Below are positions 10,501-32,393 of a DNA stretch of 64,000 nucleotides, piece by piece. Numbering within the stretch: the stretch's first letter is position 1; every line of letters begins with the position of its first letter. The stretch covers positions 17,007,479 to 17,071,478 of the forward strand of contig NC_036450.1 in NCBI RefSeq assembly GCF_002775205.1, read 5' to 3'. A model generated the notes under the pieces. It was given only the letters and a program-made list of their open reading frames with translations. It did not search any database and was not told the DNA's origin. Position numbers and translations under genes: made by a program. The stretch is from Xiphophorus maculatus. Its lineage: Eukaryota; Chordata; Actinopteri; Cyprinodontiformes; Poeciliidae.

Positions 10501-13500
10501 GCGGGAGGAGGAGGCTAGAGCTGTTTATCGGAGCAAACAATTTGCTGTTCAGACAGAAGTCAAACATGAAAAATGACGCTCCTGTCATGTCTTCAAAAGG
10601 CCCTTTTATTTGTATTGTTTGTGTGAAATTCTTCGTAAGACCACTATATACACAACATTATGTATTTTATAGAATTAAACTTTTCTGACAAATTACAAAA
10701 AGAATAGATATATTATCAAAATGTTAAGACTTCATAGCTATTTAATTAAATGTACTAAGAATTTAGCTAACCAGTTAGGTAAATTCTAGCTACATCTACT
10801 GCAGCGTGCCGCTGGATGTAGAGAAAAACTCCAGATCTTTGCTCTATGAGTTTCTAAAGACCCAAGTTAGTAAATGAATAATGATTATAATAATAAACTC
10901 ATTGCAATAAATATGTTTTGTTGTTTTTCTACCAATTATCAGGAAGAAATATAAACCAGATTTTAAAAAATGGTATGTTTTAGTTTTGAGATTGTTGTTA
11001 AATTTTTTTTAAATTTATATATTTTTATTATATAAATTTTTTGTATCTGATCTCTTGAGCTCAATTTATATTTATGTAGCAATTTTATATATAATTCCTT
11101 AACAGAATGTTAATTTTTATGTTAAAATATGTTAAAATGTTAAATGTTAAAATATGTAGAAATATGTAGAATATGTAGAAATTTTGTGTTTCAGCTGTTT
11201 GTTACTCATGTTACCATCTTATCACATATCAAATGTGGAAACTGGCCTTGCACAGATCGACTCCTGTGGTCTTTCTTGTGAATTCATGCAACCACAGAAT
11301 AGCTTTCAACTTCAGTCCAGTCCAGTCTTAATTAGCTCAGGCTCAGAGAAGCAATGCTTCTGTAGCTTATCCATTAATGTTTCATTTTCAGTAAGGCTAA
11401 CTGAAGGGTGCAGCAAAATATTTCCAATATAAAATCATGACTCTTTTCTGTCTTTGTATCCCAGCAAAGAGTGTTGTTTTCGGGTATTTGTTTCGCTGTT
11501 ACAAAGATTATTTAAGATTTCATATTTTAATAATATGATGTCATCGACCAGAGCATCCTTAAAGCCATCTAGTTTATTTCCAGTACTGCTGATCTGTGCA
11601 ACTATTGTTTGTGTCTTTTTTCACAAAGTGACGATGTCTTTACCCTTTTGTAGTTGCGGATGAATGAGCTTTGTCAGACCTTGCAAAACATTGTGTTTGT
11701 GTTTTATTTAGTTTGAATGAAACACAAACAACAAAATCAGGTGCTGCATTCCAAAATGCAGATACCGACAGCAAAGAGAGGAGTTTGCAATATTTAATTT
11801 ATAGCTATTGCATTTATATATTCCACTCCTATTAATGAGATGTTAAAATGAATATACAAACTGAATTCAGCTGTAATTAGCCACCTGCTTTTGAGTAGCA
11901 GGGAACACTAAGCTTCCCAGGGAACACAAACACATTTTTCAGTGTTTGTTGTGATGCTAAATCTTCCGTTCCTTAATGAGGACCGAGGCACGGGGGAATT
12001 CATGAAAGCAAATCGTGTCACTTCTGAACGCCATGCACTTACATTTCCTTAATTGTGCCTTCACAAGTTGCAGTAAGCAAACCTGTGCCCCATGAAGATT
12101 TGGAAAAACAATAGTGTTTTTTTCAACTCATCTTTAACTAATCCAAAATCTCCTTTTGCATCCATTTTACAAGAAATTAGTTGTATTAGTTTAAACAAAA
12201 TGAAAAGAAAGTGCAGCATAATTAAGTGGAATCTTAAGAAGAGAGGACAGACCAACAGAGGGATGTAAACGCAACTGACTGACTGAACGATCTGACAAGA
12301 AGAAACCTGCAGATTGGAAAAGTTAAAATCTATATTCTTTTAAACAAGAGACTGGCATGCAGATGGCAGCAGATTGTCCTCATTTAACAAGAGCTCCCCG
12401 AGCGACTCGGAGTCATTAAACATCATTAATATTGATTCTATTTAAAAATTAATGCCAGGTGGAAAAAGTCCCTCCACCACTCTCCTGAGACACTCAGACA
12501 GATAAAGACTCGCCCACAGAAGAGCAAACAGTCGACACCGTGATGCTTTGTCCAGATTAATCTTCTCATCCGATTGTTTCACCAATTCATCATCTGTTGG
12601 TGACTCACCCTGATACAAGCGTGACTGGAAAGGTAGAAGGACCCAGAAATGCATTTATATAGGACAAAAGTGGGTGTGAAACAACAGAAAAAGTAGAAAT
12701 CAGAAAATGGTTTCACTTTGATTTAGATGTCTTAACATATATCATTCTCAGTTGTTTGCTTTGGTAAATTAGCGTTGCAGAGATAATTAAGGCTAAATTT
12801 GCCTGAATGTTTACTTTTGTCAATAGGACGGTTTTTTTCCCTGAAAAACACAGGCTTGATGGCTTGTTTGAAATGCAACAGGAGGAGTAGAAAGTGCAAA
12901 GACATCCTAAAGGTTATATTCCCCATCTGGTAGCCCCACACGTCCACAAGCACTCATCAACACACAGTGATCACCCCTAATCAAGGTCAGCTCAGTCACA
13001 CGGTGTAATCAAGACGGGAGAGACGTCCATTTTTCTTCAGCATTTTAAATCTCGTTATTTTTTAGCAGCCTCCTGCCATAATGACTGCTGTGATGTACAT
13101 TTATCCTGAAACAAACAAAGAGCTCAGTGGAATTTATTTCTTGTACTTAACATTAAACAGAGTTTTTATTCTGTAGATTTAGATGTCAACTTTTGAAGCA
13201 TTTCCAAAGTAAACCGGTATTTTGAGAGCGACGTGAAAGCAGAATGTAGAATGACATTCAGTGGAATAGATTCAGTTTGTGTACAAGTTAATATTAGCAT
13301 GAATACAGCTCTTCTACTTTGAAAACCTCAGACGTTTGGTAGAGAACATGCTGTGAACAAACAGCATCATGAAAACCAAGGAACACAGCAGATTGGTCAA
13401 GGAGTGTAAAGCGGGGCTAGTCTTTATGAAACAATTCCCCATAGTTTGAACATCTCACAGATCTCAATTTATCATTTGAAAATAAAAATGAAGGTGTATG

Positions 13501-15126
13501 GCACAACTACATTAGATTCAACAAAACTAATGCCGAGACATAGCTGCCACCCACCTAACTGCACCTGATTGCAAACTGACTCTACAACCTACGCACGCAG
13601 TCCTCACCTTTAAACATAGCAGTAGCAGCATGATGCTGTGGGGATACGTTTCCTGCTCTAGGAATAGGAAGCTGGTCTGAGTTGATAGGAAGAGCTGGGA
13701 ATAAAGGCTGAAAAAGACTTCGGATTGAGAAAAAGTTTCTCCTCCTAACAGCAAAATGACCTGAAAGATAGAGAGCAACATTCATATGGTTTAGATCAGG
13801 GTTGTCAAACTCCAGTCCTCAACAGCCGCTGTCCTGCAGTTTTTAGATGTGCCTCAGGTACAAAACACTGGAATGAAATGGCTTAATTAATTCCTCCTTG
13901 TGTAGATCAGTTCTCCAGAGCCTTGCTAATGACCTAATTATTCTATTCAGGTGGTGCAGCAGAGGCTCATCTAAAAGTTGCAGGACACCGGCCCTTGAGG
14001 ACTGGAGTTTGACACCCCTGATTTAGATCAAAGCAAATTATTTTGCTAGAACATCGCAGTCAAAGACATAAATCTAATCAAATGTATGTCTACAGTTCAA
14101 AATTAATGTTCACAGATGATCCTTATTCAATTTAACTGAGCTTGAACCGTTTTGCAAAGAAGAATGTGCAAAATGTCTGTGATGTGCAAATTCCATGAAG
14201 AAAGGTTGTTCTGGTACTGATTCAGAAGATCTGACTGCAAATTAACATTTCCAGTCAGATTGTTTGCTATACAAAAAATTGCATTGTTTTCCTTGTAATT
14301 CACAGTTATGTGTGACTTCAGACTGGTTTACCACAATTAAATACACTTGCAAGGAACTGTATAGTCAAGTGTCTCGAATTGACTTAAAAATAATAGGCTA
14401 CTCTCCAACTACACAACACAATACATGAGTTAGTTAAGCTAAAGAAGGGCTCAAGGCTAAACATGTGGGCTACCCGCGTACAGTAACACTATTAATGTCC
14501 CGTACAACGTTATCTTCACAAGATGTCTGAAAGATGCAGAGACGAGGTATAAAATTCGGAAGTGAAATATATTTCTATTTTTTTCTGCAGGGTGAGGATG
14601 TCTCAGCAGTACCAGATGCAGTGGAATCACCGATCGATACTGACTCCACTGAACCTACAGAGGTAACATTTTTAAACTGCTTTGCACAATACAAAGAAAC
14701 TGGTGAATACCTGTATGAGGGTTCATCTCACTTTTGGTTGAGAGCTTGCGAGAATATAAAGGTGATGACAATTATTTTAATTAATCAAAGGTTTTACCTT
14801 ACAGCTACTGGTGGAAGCTAATTATATTTCATACTGCTAATCAGCACTGTCTCAGAAAGGTGTTTAAGATCAGACAGATAAAGAAAACAAATATGTCTGA
14901 GACGTTTTCCTATCAAGGCCACAGACTGACTTTCAGCCCTGTGTGACAGCAGTCAGAGGTCATTAATAAATCATATGACTGGGTGGGGTGTTTATAGACC
15001 CGCTCCAGTGTCTGAGATGCAACATCATAATGGAGTAGGGGGATCATATCACATTTGCCTGTGCAGCAGCAGAGCCACAGCAAAACCTGTTCTTTTCTCT
15101 CGCCCCAGGAGGACTCTGACGACTGA
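4576..15126 (+). CDS. snca: Alpha-synuclein, five coding exons, 127 aa
   Basis: Coding exons are 4576-4696, 4837-4866, 7438-7580, 14591-14662 and 15109-15126; every intron is GT-AG and the phases join. Exons of 121 and 143 nt equal the matching human coding exons. The product is a small presynaptic protein that binds curved acidic vesicle membranes through amphipathic 11-residue repeats and chaperones SNARE assembly. KTKxGV-type repeats sit near residues 10, 21, 32, 43, 54 and 76. Residues 62-94 match the alpha-type NAC core, including [20 protein letters not shown], part of which beta-synuclein lacks. This, more than the N-terminus, identifies the paralogue. The second exon is 30 nt rather than 42 nt as in human, removing four residues. 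The tail (99-127) is acidic but contains no tyrosine and ends EDSDD, unlike the human tail. The small last exon is the least certain part. Confidence 0.92.
4973..4999 (+). repeat. Poly-C tract in snca intron 2
   Basis: Seventeen C residues, one T and nine more C residues stand in otherwise AT-rich intron DNA shortly after the 30-nt exon. The tract is length-unstable by nature, and sequencing or assembly may misjudge its length. It may also fold as an i-motif on the C-rich strand. Confidence 0.9.
9266..9291. repeat. (AT)n microsatellite in snca intron 3
   Basis: An uninterrupted alternating TA run of about 26 bases, followed by further ATATAT words up to about 9306. It is a simple repeat with no sign of function. 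Confidence 0.9.
13600..14180 (+). mobile_element. Tc1-like relic split by a MITE
   Basis: The left part (about 13600-13796) contains AGCAGCATGATGCTGTGGGG, a hallmark block of fish Tc1 transposase genes. The right part (14021-14180) resumes with ATTTAGATCAAAGCA and continues to TTAACTGAGCTTGA. That is collinear with the copy at about 940-1080, which has CTAGATCAAAGGATC and CTGACTGAGCTTGA. The coding frame is destroyed. The two halves are separated by the 224-bp element at 13797-14020, so the Tc1 copy was there first. Confidence 0.75.
13797..14020. mobile_element. hAT-type MITE with terminal inverted repeats and TSD
   Basis: This 224-bp non-coding element begins CAGGGTTGTCAAACTCCAGT. Its right end, read on the other strand, begins CAGGGGTGTCAAACTCCAGT. 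The inverted repeats extend for roughly 45 bp with a few mismatches, through the CTCAA..GCCG.TGTCCTGCA block. It is flanked by 8-bp near-identical duplications, GTTTAGAT at 13789-13796 and ATTTAGAT at 14021-14028. An 8-bp duplication and CAGGGGTGTCAAA-type ends are characteristic of hAT superfamily elements. The element is too short to encode a transposase, so it must have been mobilised in trans. Confidence 0.88.
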
Positions 15127-16066
15127 GCGGCTCGACGGCTCCACAGTCGAAGCAAAATGACCCAAACATTCCATGTCGCTCTGCCAAGTCCCGTCGTGCC
15201 TCGTCTCTGGTCCGTCTTGGAGTCTGTGCTTGGCGTCTGTGCGTTTCTGTGCGTGCCGTTCTGTATGTCTTTGCAGTGAATGTCTTGTAGGGAGACAGAG
15301 TGATGTTGTGCGAGTGTGCTGGCGCGTCCTGCGTCCCGGGCGGCGGCTCAGGTGTGTGTGTTCTGTGACCAGCTGTCGTTTACAGTGACTCCCTCCCACT
15401 GAGAAGGCCACCTGATCCCAGAGTGTGGGTGTGCGCGTGTGTGTGTCTGTCCACTGTCAGCTGGTTGGCTGCGTCCGTAACACAAACATGGAAGTATACC
15501 ACAATCTACAAACACCTAAGTGTCTCTATATAAAGGAACAATTCACACAGATCTGTTTGAGATGGATGCATAATGATATTCTCTATTTTGTTGTGTATTT
15601 TGTCATTGTTTTTTTGCAATGAGTACTATAAAGTACTGGGCTGTTTGTGCATTCATGTTGTATTTTATAGCATGTAAAAGTAATATTCAGCTTCACTGCT
15701 GTATCATGAATTTATTTGGATTCAAACGTTGAATAAAATATGTAAAGTGTGGGATTATGCTCTTGGAAGTCCTGTGTGAACAAGTCAGTGTGGCGAATTA
15801 AGTATTTACAAAACAAATGTGTGTTTATGAATCACATTTCTGTTTCAACTCCTGATTTCCTAAATGAAAACAGACTTGGTCACAATTTGATTTCAATTTG
15901 TTGTCAAACAACAACAGGTTCTTACATAAAACTCATTACAGTTTTATTTTATTTTTTTTACATTAAGTTTGAGATTAATATATGTGTAATGCTGTATATT
16001 TACATTATATATGTTTGAATTCACCTAAATCTCCAGAGTAATATTTTAAAGGGTAAATAAACTTGA
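15127..16066 (+). other. snca: snca 3' UTR with polyadenylation signals
   Basis: After the TGA at 15124-15126, the first few hundred bases are GT-rich and comparatively GC-rich, then AT-rich. Canonical AATAAA hexamers occur at 15732-15737 and 16056-16061, and either could end the transcript. Several unrelated open frames lie here (for example 15173-15388) but none matches a known family, so I take the block as untranslated. Confidence 0.6.
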
Positions 16067-18722
16067 ACGGAAACAAATAAGACTGAACAGGGAAGCAAAA
16101 TTATCTCGTTAACAAGCACAGTGAGGATAAGGAGGTTAAGAGGAACAAACCCTCCAAGCTCACCATTTCAAATTTTGAGTCTATTCTACTTCAACAAAAA
16201 ATTAACTCATTTTGAGAGAGTTTACACATATTAAGGGTAATGGTTTAAGACACTATAACAACAACAGATGGCTATGTGTAATCCCAATGACTTTGTGTCA
16301 CTTTGTGTATGATTTGTTTTTAACATTCATAACTTATTTTGTCAAATTGCAATCAGAACTGTTTCAAAACTAATCAAACTGTACAATATGTTTGAATAAG
16401 CTGGAGGTGCCCCAGATTGGGCAATCAGAAACTAAGTGGAGGATGTTTATCAGAAATATCATTAAATTTAACAGTAATTTAGAATAGAATAATTCCACTA
16501 CAATTTCTGCAGAAGATGAAAATTACTGTCAAAAACTTGTGAAGTAAAAACTATGAAAATAGTTGTTGCTTTGTGTTTTTTTGTCAAACTGGCTTATTAG
16601 CAATCTTTGTTTACATCTGTTATAGACATCTAGGAACATAAATCCTCTATTATTTTGTATGTCAGAGAAAAAAATATTTCATTATTCATACACTAAATCT
16701 ATCTTTGATCTAGACTCTGGTCAAATCCTGATATTTTTGCAATAAAAACACAAATTAGGACTCACAGAAAATATGACAGCAAATATGACTTAAATAAAAA
16801 CAATGCACATGACATCAAGGAGACAAGAAAGGGTGTTTCTCTGAGCAGAATTTCCTGTGCAGCTAAAGGTGGTGACCTCTGGCCTCCACTTCTCCACATG
16901 CTGCAGTGTCGTTGAGGAGGACACTGCTGTCTCTCCAGCTGACAGGTAAACACCTGCATGCTGGTCTGTGTTTGGGGGACGGAGTAAAAGCAAAAGAGGC
17001 AGATTGCAGGATCCAGATTGGTTTTCATCACAGTAAAGTAGCTTTTGGGTTTTCTTCAGTTAAGGTTAAAAAATGGAGAACACATACACCATCATGCCAA
17101 GAGAAGCATGTTTCTAAAGAGACAGAAATACAAAACAGTTGTATATAAAACTAATTTTATATTCACATTGATGAACCGCTCAATGCAAACTAGAAACAAG
17201 GATGTACCACCTGGACAAGGAAGCTTTTCAGCTTGTATCAGTCTGAACTTAAATCATCCAACTGGATCAACTGGCTTTTTATTTGACAGTTATCAGAGAG
17301 AAAATAAAAGTTGTGAGAACAGGGGTGTAAACATCAGTCCGGGACTTGAACCTGTGACGGCTGCACTGAGAACACACGGGTTGTGCTTTACTAAATAAGC
17401 TATTGTAACCAGAAAATTAAACAAATAAAATTTTAACAAGGTCAAATAGATGTTAGTGCAGCTTCACACTCATCATCTTGTGAGAAAGCAGCACAAAACC
17501 AGTGAGTCAGACTATCCCCTTGACAGCAGCAACATGCATTAAAGTGTAATGCAAAACTAAAAAGCTGTTTAATTAATGATACCAACAGACCTCTGTTTTG
17601 TGCCAAACCAGTCAATCAGTCTGGCCTTGAGCATGACTGTCCCACTTGTACATTTTCACAGAAAAAATAGCCACCATAACATGCTAAACCTTGTTCCATG
17701 TTATTTACATACATGTCATCTGCTGTGTCCTGGTACGTTCATGCCGTCCAAAGGATGACTCTCTGTGATTGTTGTTCACCAGTTGAGTCACGACTTTGCT
17801 AACAACATATTGAACCAGCAGCCAAAGAACACGCAGAACTATCAAATCACTATGTATTTGCTCTTCTCAATCTGTCAATTGCTTGGCATCTCCGGAGATG
17901 GACCACGTAGAAATCAACCCAAATTAAGCTTCTGCTGAAAACTAGAAAGCCAATGAAAAGATGCAACTGTGGCGCATTTTTAAAAGGAATTTAACTGATG
18001 CAGACTTCCCTGCACTCCCAGATCTAAAACTGCTGTAGGGAGAAAACAGCTCTGGTAAAAATATCTTGTGATCATTTTACAGCCTTTACACTGAATAACA
18101 ATTACTTCAAAGTTGGAGGAAATTTTGAACTTTCATAGATATTTAATAAAATTCTTTAGCTGTAGAAAGATACCAGATATACCTAATATATTAGGTACAT
18201 TAGGTCATATACTTAGTATAAATTAGGTATATGACCCAAAAGTGCAAAATTACTAGCCTTGTCGTACACAACTCATATTTAAAAATTTTGGGCTTCTGTG
18301 AGACAGATTTAGTTTTGAGTAAACCTAATTAGATTATTTGATTACATTATTATTTACAAGATTATTTGAATTTCTCTGCAGTAAGAAATTGAACATCATA
18401 GATTCACAATCATTACCTTTCTGAAACATGATGGGCGACACACATTCATGACAAATTATGGAGATTTATCAATTTATACTGCCCCTATTCACCCAGATCA
18501 TTTGAATAGAAATGCAGTAAAACAGAGGTGTCAATTATTTTATGAATTTGAGCTTATTCAAATATGTTATGTTTGTTGACAGAAAGCATCAACAATACTT
18601 CTTACCAAATGACCCGCATGAAAAAGTCTGGTAACTCTAATGCGAAATCATGACTTTCAATCAGTACAAAATGTTTTCATGAAGAAGGAAAATTAAAAAA
18701 TTCCTTAAAATTCAACAAAATG
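16067..18722. other. Intergenic DNA between converging snca and nop14
   Basis: This is about 2.7 kb between the last snca AATAAA and the nop14 polyadenylation signal. A possible tRNA-derived SINE fragment lies near 17310-17400 (separate entry). An inverted-repeat AT stretch at about 18175-18240 contains GGTCATATAC and GGTATATGACC. I recognise no coding exon in this block. Confidence 0.5.
17310..17400 (-). repeat. Possible tRNA-derived SINE fragment
   Basis: Read on the minus strand, the segment contains GGTTCAAGTCC (about 17340-17350), a good match to a Pol III B box. Upstream lies an A-box-like TAGCTTATTTAGTAAAG. There is no cloverleaf that I can draw, so I do not call a functional tRNA. 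It fits the head of a decayed tRNA-type SINE. Confidence 0.35.
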
Positions 18723-18728
18723 TTTATT
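18723..18728 (-). terminator. nop14: nop14 polyadenylation signal
   Basis: TTTATT on the + strand reads AATAAA on the nop14 strand, about 45 bases past the nop14 stop codon. This implies a very short 3' UTR. Confidence 0.7.
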
Positions 18729-18772
18729 CCACAAATATGAAAAGCACAAGATTAATACTATAATTCTGGATT

Positions 18773-28685
<9,913 letters not shown>

Positions 28686-29530
28686 CTGTCGTGGTGAACA
28701 AACAGATAATCACGCATCAGTCATTGACTTTTCATATAACAGAGTTCATAAACTTTTTCATCAGTGAACTCTGCAATTTCCTATATTTTCTAAGTTCTAT
28801 GTCTTTTCTTTTTTGCCCGGTTTTCAAATATAAGTACAGCAGTTAAAGGCAGATATTCTTACAATAATCAGACTAATCCTGGATTCTGCAGAAAAGAACA
28901 CAAAGTGTGAAGGAAATAAAAAGGATGGACGGATAAAACTTTAACAGAATGCGACAGATATACAGGAAAAACTAATATTTTTACATATTTTGACATACTT
29001 ATCCGGATCTGGGAAACTTACATCATATAAGCCTTTTCTGACCTGACCAGCAAAAATGAACTCTGTATTTGTGCTTCCTTTCACAGTTAATGTGTTAGTT
29101 TTAAAATAAACCTTAAGTGAAAAGACCTTTACCTTTCTTTTCTTCGTTCCCTTTATATAAAGTTAACAACACAATTATCAACTTCAGTCCATAATGTCAA
29201 TGTGGCAGGTTATTGACGAGATTAAACATTAAATGACTTGATTTGTTAAACTAAAATACCCCTTAGGGGAAACTAATGATGTGTATAAAGAAGTTAATAA
29301 ACAAGAGAGAAAACAAGTGTTATTTTCAGCTACGGACTTCAAAAACTTGTAAACAAACAAAATCTCAGACAGACAGACATGTTTACCTTAAGGTCACAGC
29401 GAGGAGTCGAGTTATTAAACTCAAGTGGATAAAGAAATCAAACAATGACTGCGGACAATTTCATATATAATTGTTTGTATCCACGTTTCTTCACCAGGTT
29501 TCCATTTTCCAGCGTGCAAAGGGGTCACAA
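28686..29530 (-). promoter_or_regulatory. nop14: nop14 5' intron, noncoding exon and promoter region
   Basis: On the minus strand CCTTAAG|GTAAAC gives a splice donor with the exon ending at 29397. The acceptor CACGACAG falls exactly before the ATG at 28685. A noncoding first exon of roughly 130 bases ending at 29397 is therefore likely. The transcription start would lie near 29.5 kb, where local CpG content rises. No TATA box is evident there. The exon's 5' edge is a guess. Confidence 0.5.
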
Positions 29531-30140
29531 TGCCGAAAGTACTTCCTGTGGCATGTTTCCAACAGCGCCCCTAGCGTCAAAAACATGTCTCTGCGTCTGC
29601 CTTACTTTTTACAACAGTAAAACTTTATAATGGACATCGACATTTTCACACTCTGGTAAACATTTGGAGGCTTCCTTTTTTTCTTATCCTGAAAGGAAAT
29701 AATTCACTTTTTAGGTTTATTTAGAGCACTTGCCAAGTGTATTGCTGTACTAATAAGGCAACTAAATTTATATTGTTTACATTTTTAGTTGTTTAAATAT
29801 ACATACTAATCTTTACTATGTTGTATTTTCTTTTGGGACTAAAAAAAACCAAATAAATTAAGCAAATACTTTGCTGAAAGTTGCAACAGTGCTCGATGTT
29901 GTTTTTGGGTAGTTTTGTTTTTGTAAATAGATATTGTTTAAATATATTTTGGGATGAAAGGGGCAGATATAAGATTTTTTTCTTCTTTCTGCTGCCTTTC
30001 ATTTTATTGACTTGTATATTTTTGCTATTGTATATAATTGTTTTGTTTTTAATTAAATGAATAAATATGTGCCAACACACAGCAGATACTTACAGGCATA
30101 ATAATGTAAACAAACTCTCAGTCAACCTTGTAAGGACTTC
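29531..30140. other. AT-rich spacer upstream of nop14
   Basis: This is low-complexity AT-rich DNA between the nop14 promoter and the first transposon fragment of the nop14-add1 gap. I recognise no exon. In particular, no transporter-like (MFSD10) coding block is visible. Confidence 0.45.
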
Positions 30141-30700
30141 AAATTTAATAAACCTAGCATGTTTTGGTTGGATGATATGGGCTTTGATTGGGTGTTATCA
30201 CTCAGTACTACAGTAGCTTGGCAAAGTGCTCAGATGCCTCTGTTTTTGCTCACATTTTGTCAGAATGCAATCACCAACCTGTATATATTTCCTTGGGATT
30301 TTATGTGATTGACCTAGTAGTAGTAGTAGTACTTTACCTTTACAGCAGAAAGGAAACTATACGTTTCAGTTTATTTATACACAAAATTGTAAAATGTGTG
30401 GCATGTACTATATTCATAATCATTTTCTCTGTTTCCCCCAAATGCCTTTCATATGTCAATCGTGTTGGTTGTAGCTTCAAGTTTATGTGATGCAGGGACT
30501 GCAGCTTATAGTGTAGTTAAAAGCACCGCCATTCTGAGAGCTGAAATGGGATGAGTTAAAGCCAATCATAGACATGTCAAAATGATCTAGTCAAACACTA
30601 GACCTAAAACCAATTAAAATCTGAGGAACGACCTGTTAATTGATATTCGGAGATGCTCATTGTAGAGAATTATACAGAATTGTAAGAACCAACCACACAA
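30140..30700 (+). mobile_element. Tc1-like relic between add1 and nop14
   Basis: GCTCACATTTTGTCAGAATGCA followed by TGGGATTTTATGTGATTGACC (about 30248-30315) is the usual 5' terminal region of fish Tc1-like elements. About 300 bp later, AATGATCTAGTCAAACACTAGACCTAAAACCAATT (about 30580-30614) corresponds to the C-terminal 'WPSQSPDLNPI' codons. Most of the interior is deleted. A (TAG)5 run lies at about 30318-30332. Confidence 0.6.
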
Positions 30701-32393
30701 TTCTGCTTTTCATGGTAGTGTTTCTTTTTATTTGTCATTGTAGAATAGAGGTGGATCCAAGACGACAGAAAAAAAAAGAAGTGGTTTAATAACTTTGTAA
30801 ATTGAGTAGTAACCAAATATTTAAATTGGGAATAATTCAGACAAACACAAATCAGCATAATGTAAGATTAAACAAAATAAAATAAAATAAAATAAAATAA
30901 GGCTGATTTAAATGAATATGGGGACATTAGTAGTGGTATCAGCACAAAAAAGTTGAAATATAACCCAAATTCAGATTGAAGCCCTTCATTGCAATGCAAG
31001 TCAATCATATTTGCCATTAGTGGCCAATTTCTTAAAGCACTTCAGGACTCTTTGTTAAAGTAGGATGAATAAAAACAACCTAAGCCTAAAAAACCTAAGA
31101 AAAGTGGCCTGAATGTGAACATCAAACTGCTTCCTTTCCCCATCTATCGATCGCAATCACAACAAAAGTTGTTTTTTTTTTCCAGTGTACATTGTCTTTA
31201 CGGTCAACAGGTATTCACAGCCCAGGTTTCACAATTTATTTTACCAAGTAAACGTCCAGATCTATGGTTATAAGACATGATTGAAAATGCAGCTTTGTAA
31301 GACGTTCTCCATGAATAAATGGAACTGGATAAAAGCAGTATCTGGCAAACGCTGTGGATTTAGGACAGAAAAGGGGCCACAGTTCCCTCTCACAAAACGC
31401 AATAATGGATTAATCTAATCTGAGACAAAACTAAAACCTAGATGTAATATAGCTGCTTGTATAGAGCTTGTAAAGTGAAACAAGAGAGCAAATACAAAAG
31501 TCATGATGAAACCATTAGAATAAAAGAAAAAATACAAATGTACACATTCCTTCACAATAAAAGGCTTGCAGCCAGTGGCAGATACATTGCATGACGCCTT
31601 AGACTGATCAGCAAGCACAATGTTAGTTACAAACAAGGCAGGACTAACCTTGCATAACAGAGCAGTGTTCTTACTTAATATGGCCTGTAAGGTATTTGAC
31701 CAGCATTAAATAAAGAACCATGTCAGTAAGCAATGCAATGTTTAAAAAAAAGAGAGAGAGAGAAGAATAAGTATTACATGTGGCTAAGATTGAACAATTT
31801 CATTGGAATTATTGCATTTTGGACAAGAGCATATAACTATTCCAAAGTAGCTCGGCTGTAGCTTTCCCGTCTGCTGACGTAATTAAATGAGTGCACAGCT
31901 TCAGGGATGCATGTATGAAATTTGTAGTCAGCACTTGTCATAAATCTCCATCAGCTCAGTGAGAGGCTAGAACCTCCTCGCCTTACAGCGACAGACATAT
32001 TTAGATACAATCCCTATACATTCTAGTGGTTACATTGGTTAATTAAAAAAAAACAACAAAAAAAACCTCTCCAACATCACTAAGCATGTGAACCTGTTGT
32101 TATAGACATGCATAAACACCAGGTGGAGTGTATGAGACAGATTGCACTCACAACTAAAAGCCTTTAATAATTAAAAACCTTAATGCGATTATTTTTTACA
32201 TTGTATACAAAATTGGCACACACTAATAAGCAAAAGCAGGTTAATAAGCTTGTTACAAAAGATACAAAAAGAACCAAAGTATAATTGTGGAAGTGTGGCT
32301 CACTTGAAGAGTATATTGACAGAAAAAAAAAAAAACAAGAACCAAAATGAAGCCGAGGCCAGACTTATCCAACATTCTCCGATTCAGGACTGT
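30700..32393 (-). other. add1: Probable add1 3' UTR
   Basis: This is the downstream side of the add1 stop codon on the minus strand. Minus-strand AATAAA hexamers lie at 31235-31240 and 30727-30732, giving a 3' UTR of roughly 1.2 or 1.7 kb. An (AAAAT)n run sits at about 30876-30900. There are no coding blocks. Which signal is used cannot be told from sequence. Confidence 0.5.

Larger units (their letters stand above)
7581..14590 (+). other. snca: snca intron 3, about 7 kb
   Basis: This is the large intron before the acidic-tail exons, equivalent to the very large intron 4 of human SNCA. It holds the AT repeat near 9.27 kb and the nested Tc1/MITE at 13.6-14.2 kb. Some stretches, for example 11.87-12.05 and 12.35-12.65 kb, are less AT-rich and not obviously repetitive. 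No extra in-frame synuclein exon was found in it. Confidence 0.7.

Noticed and set aside
15049..15411. 120-codon minus-strand frame across the last snca exon
   Set aside because: It is a shadow of the GT-rich 3' UTR (Arg/Thr-rich translation) with no known family.
17310..17400. Functional tRNA gene on the minus strand
   Set aside because: There is a B-box-like match but no complete cloverleaf, so it is kept only as a possible SINE fragment.
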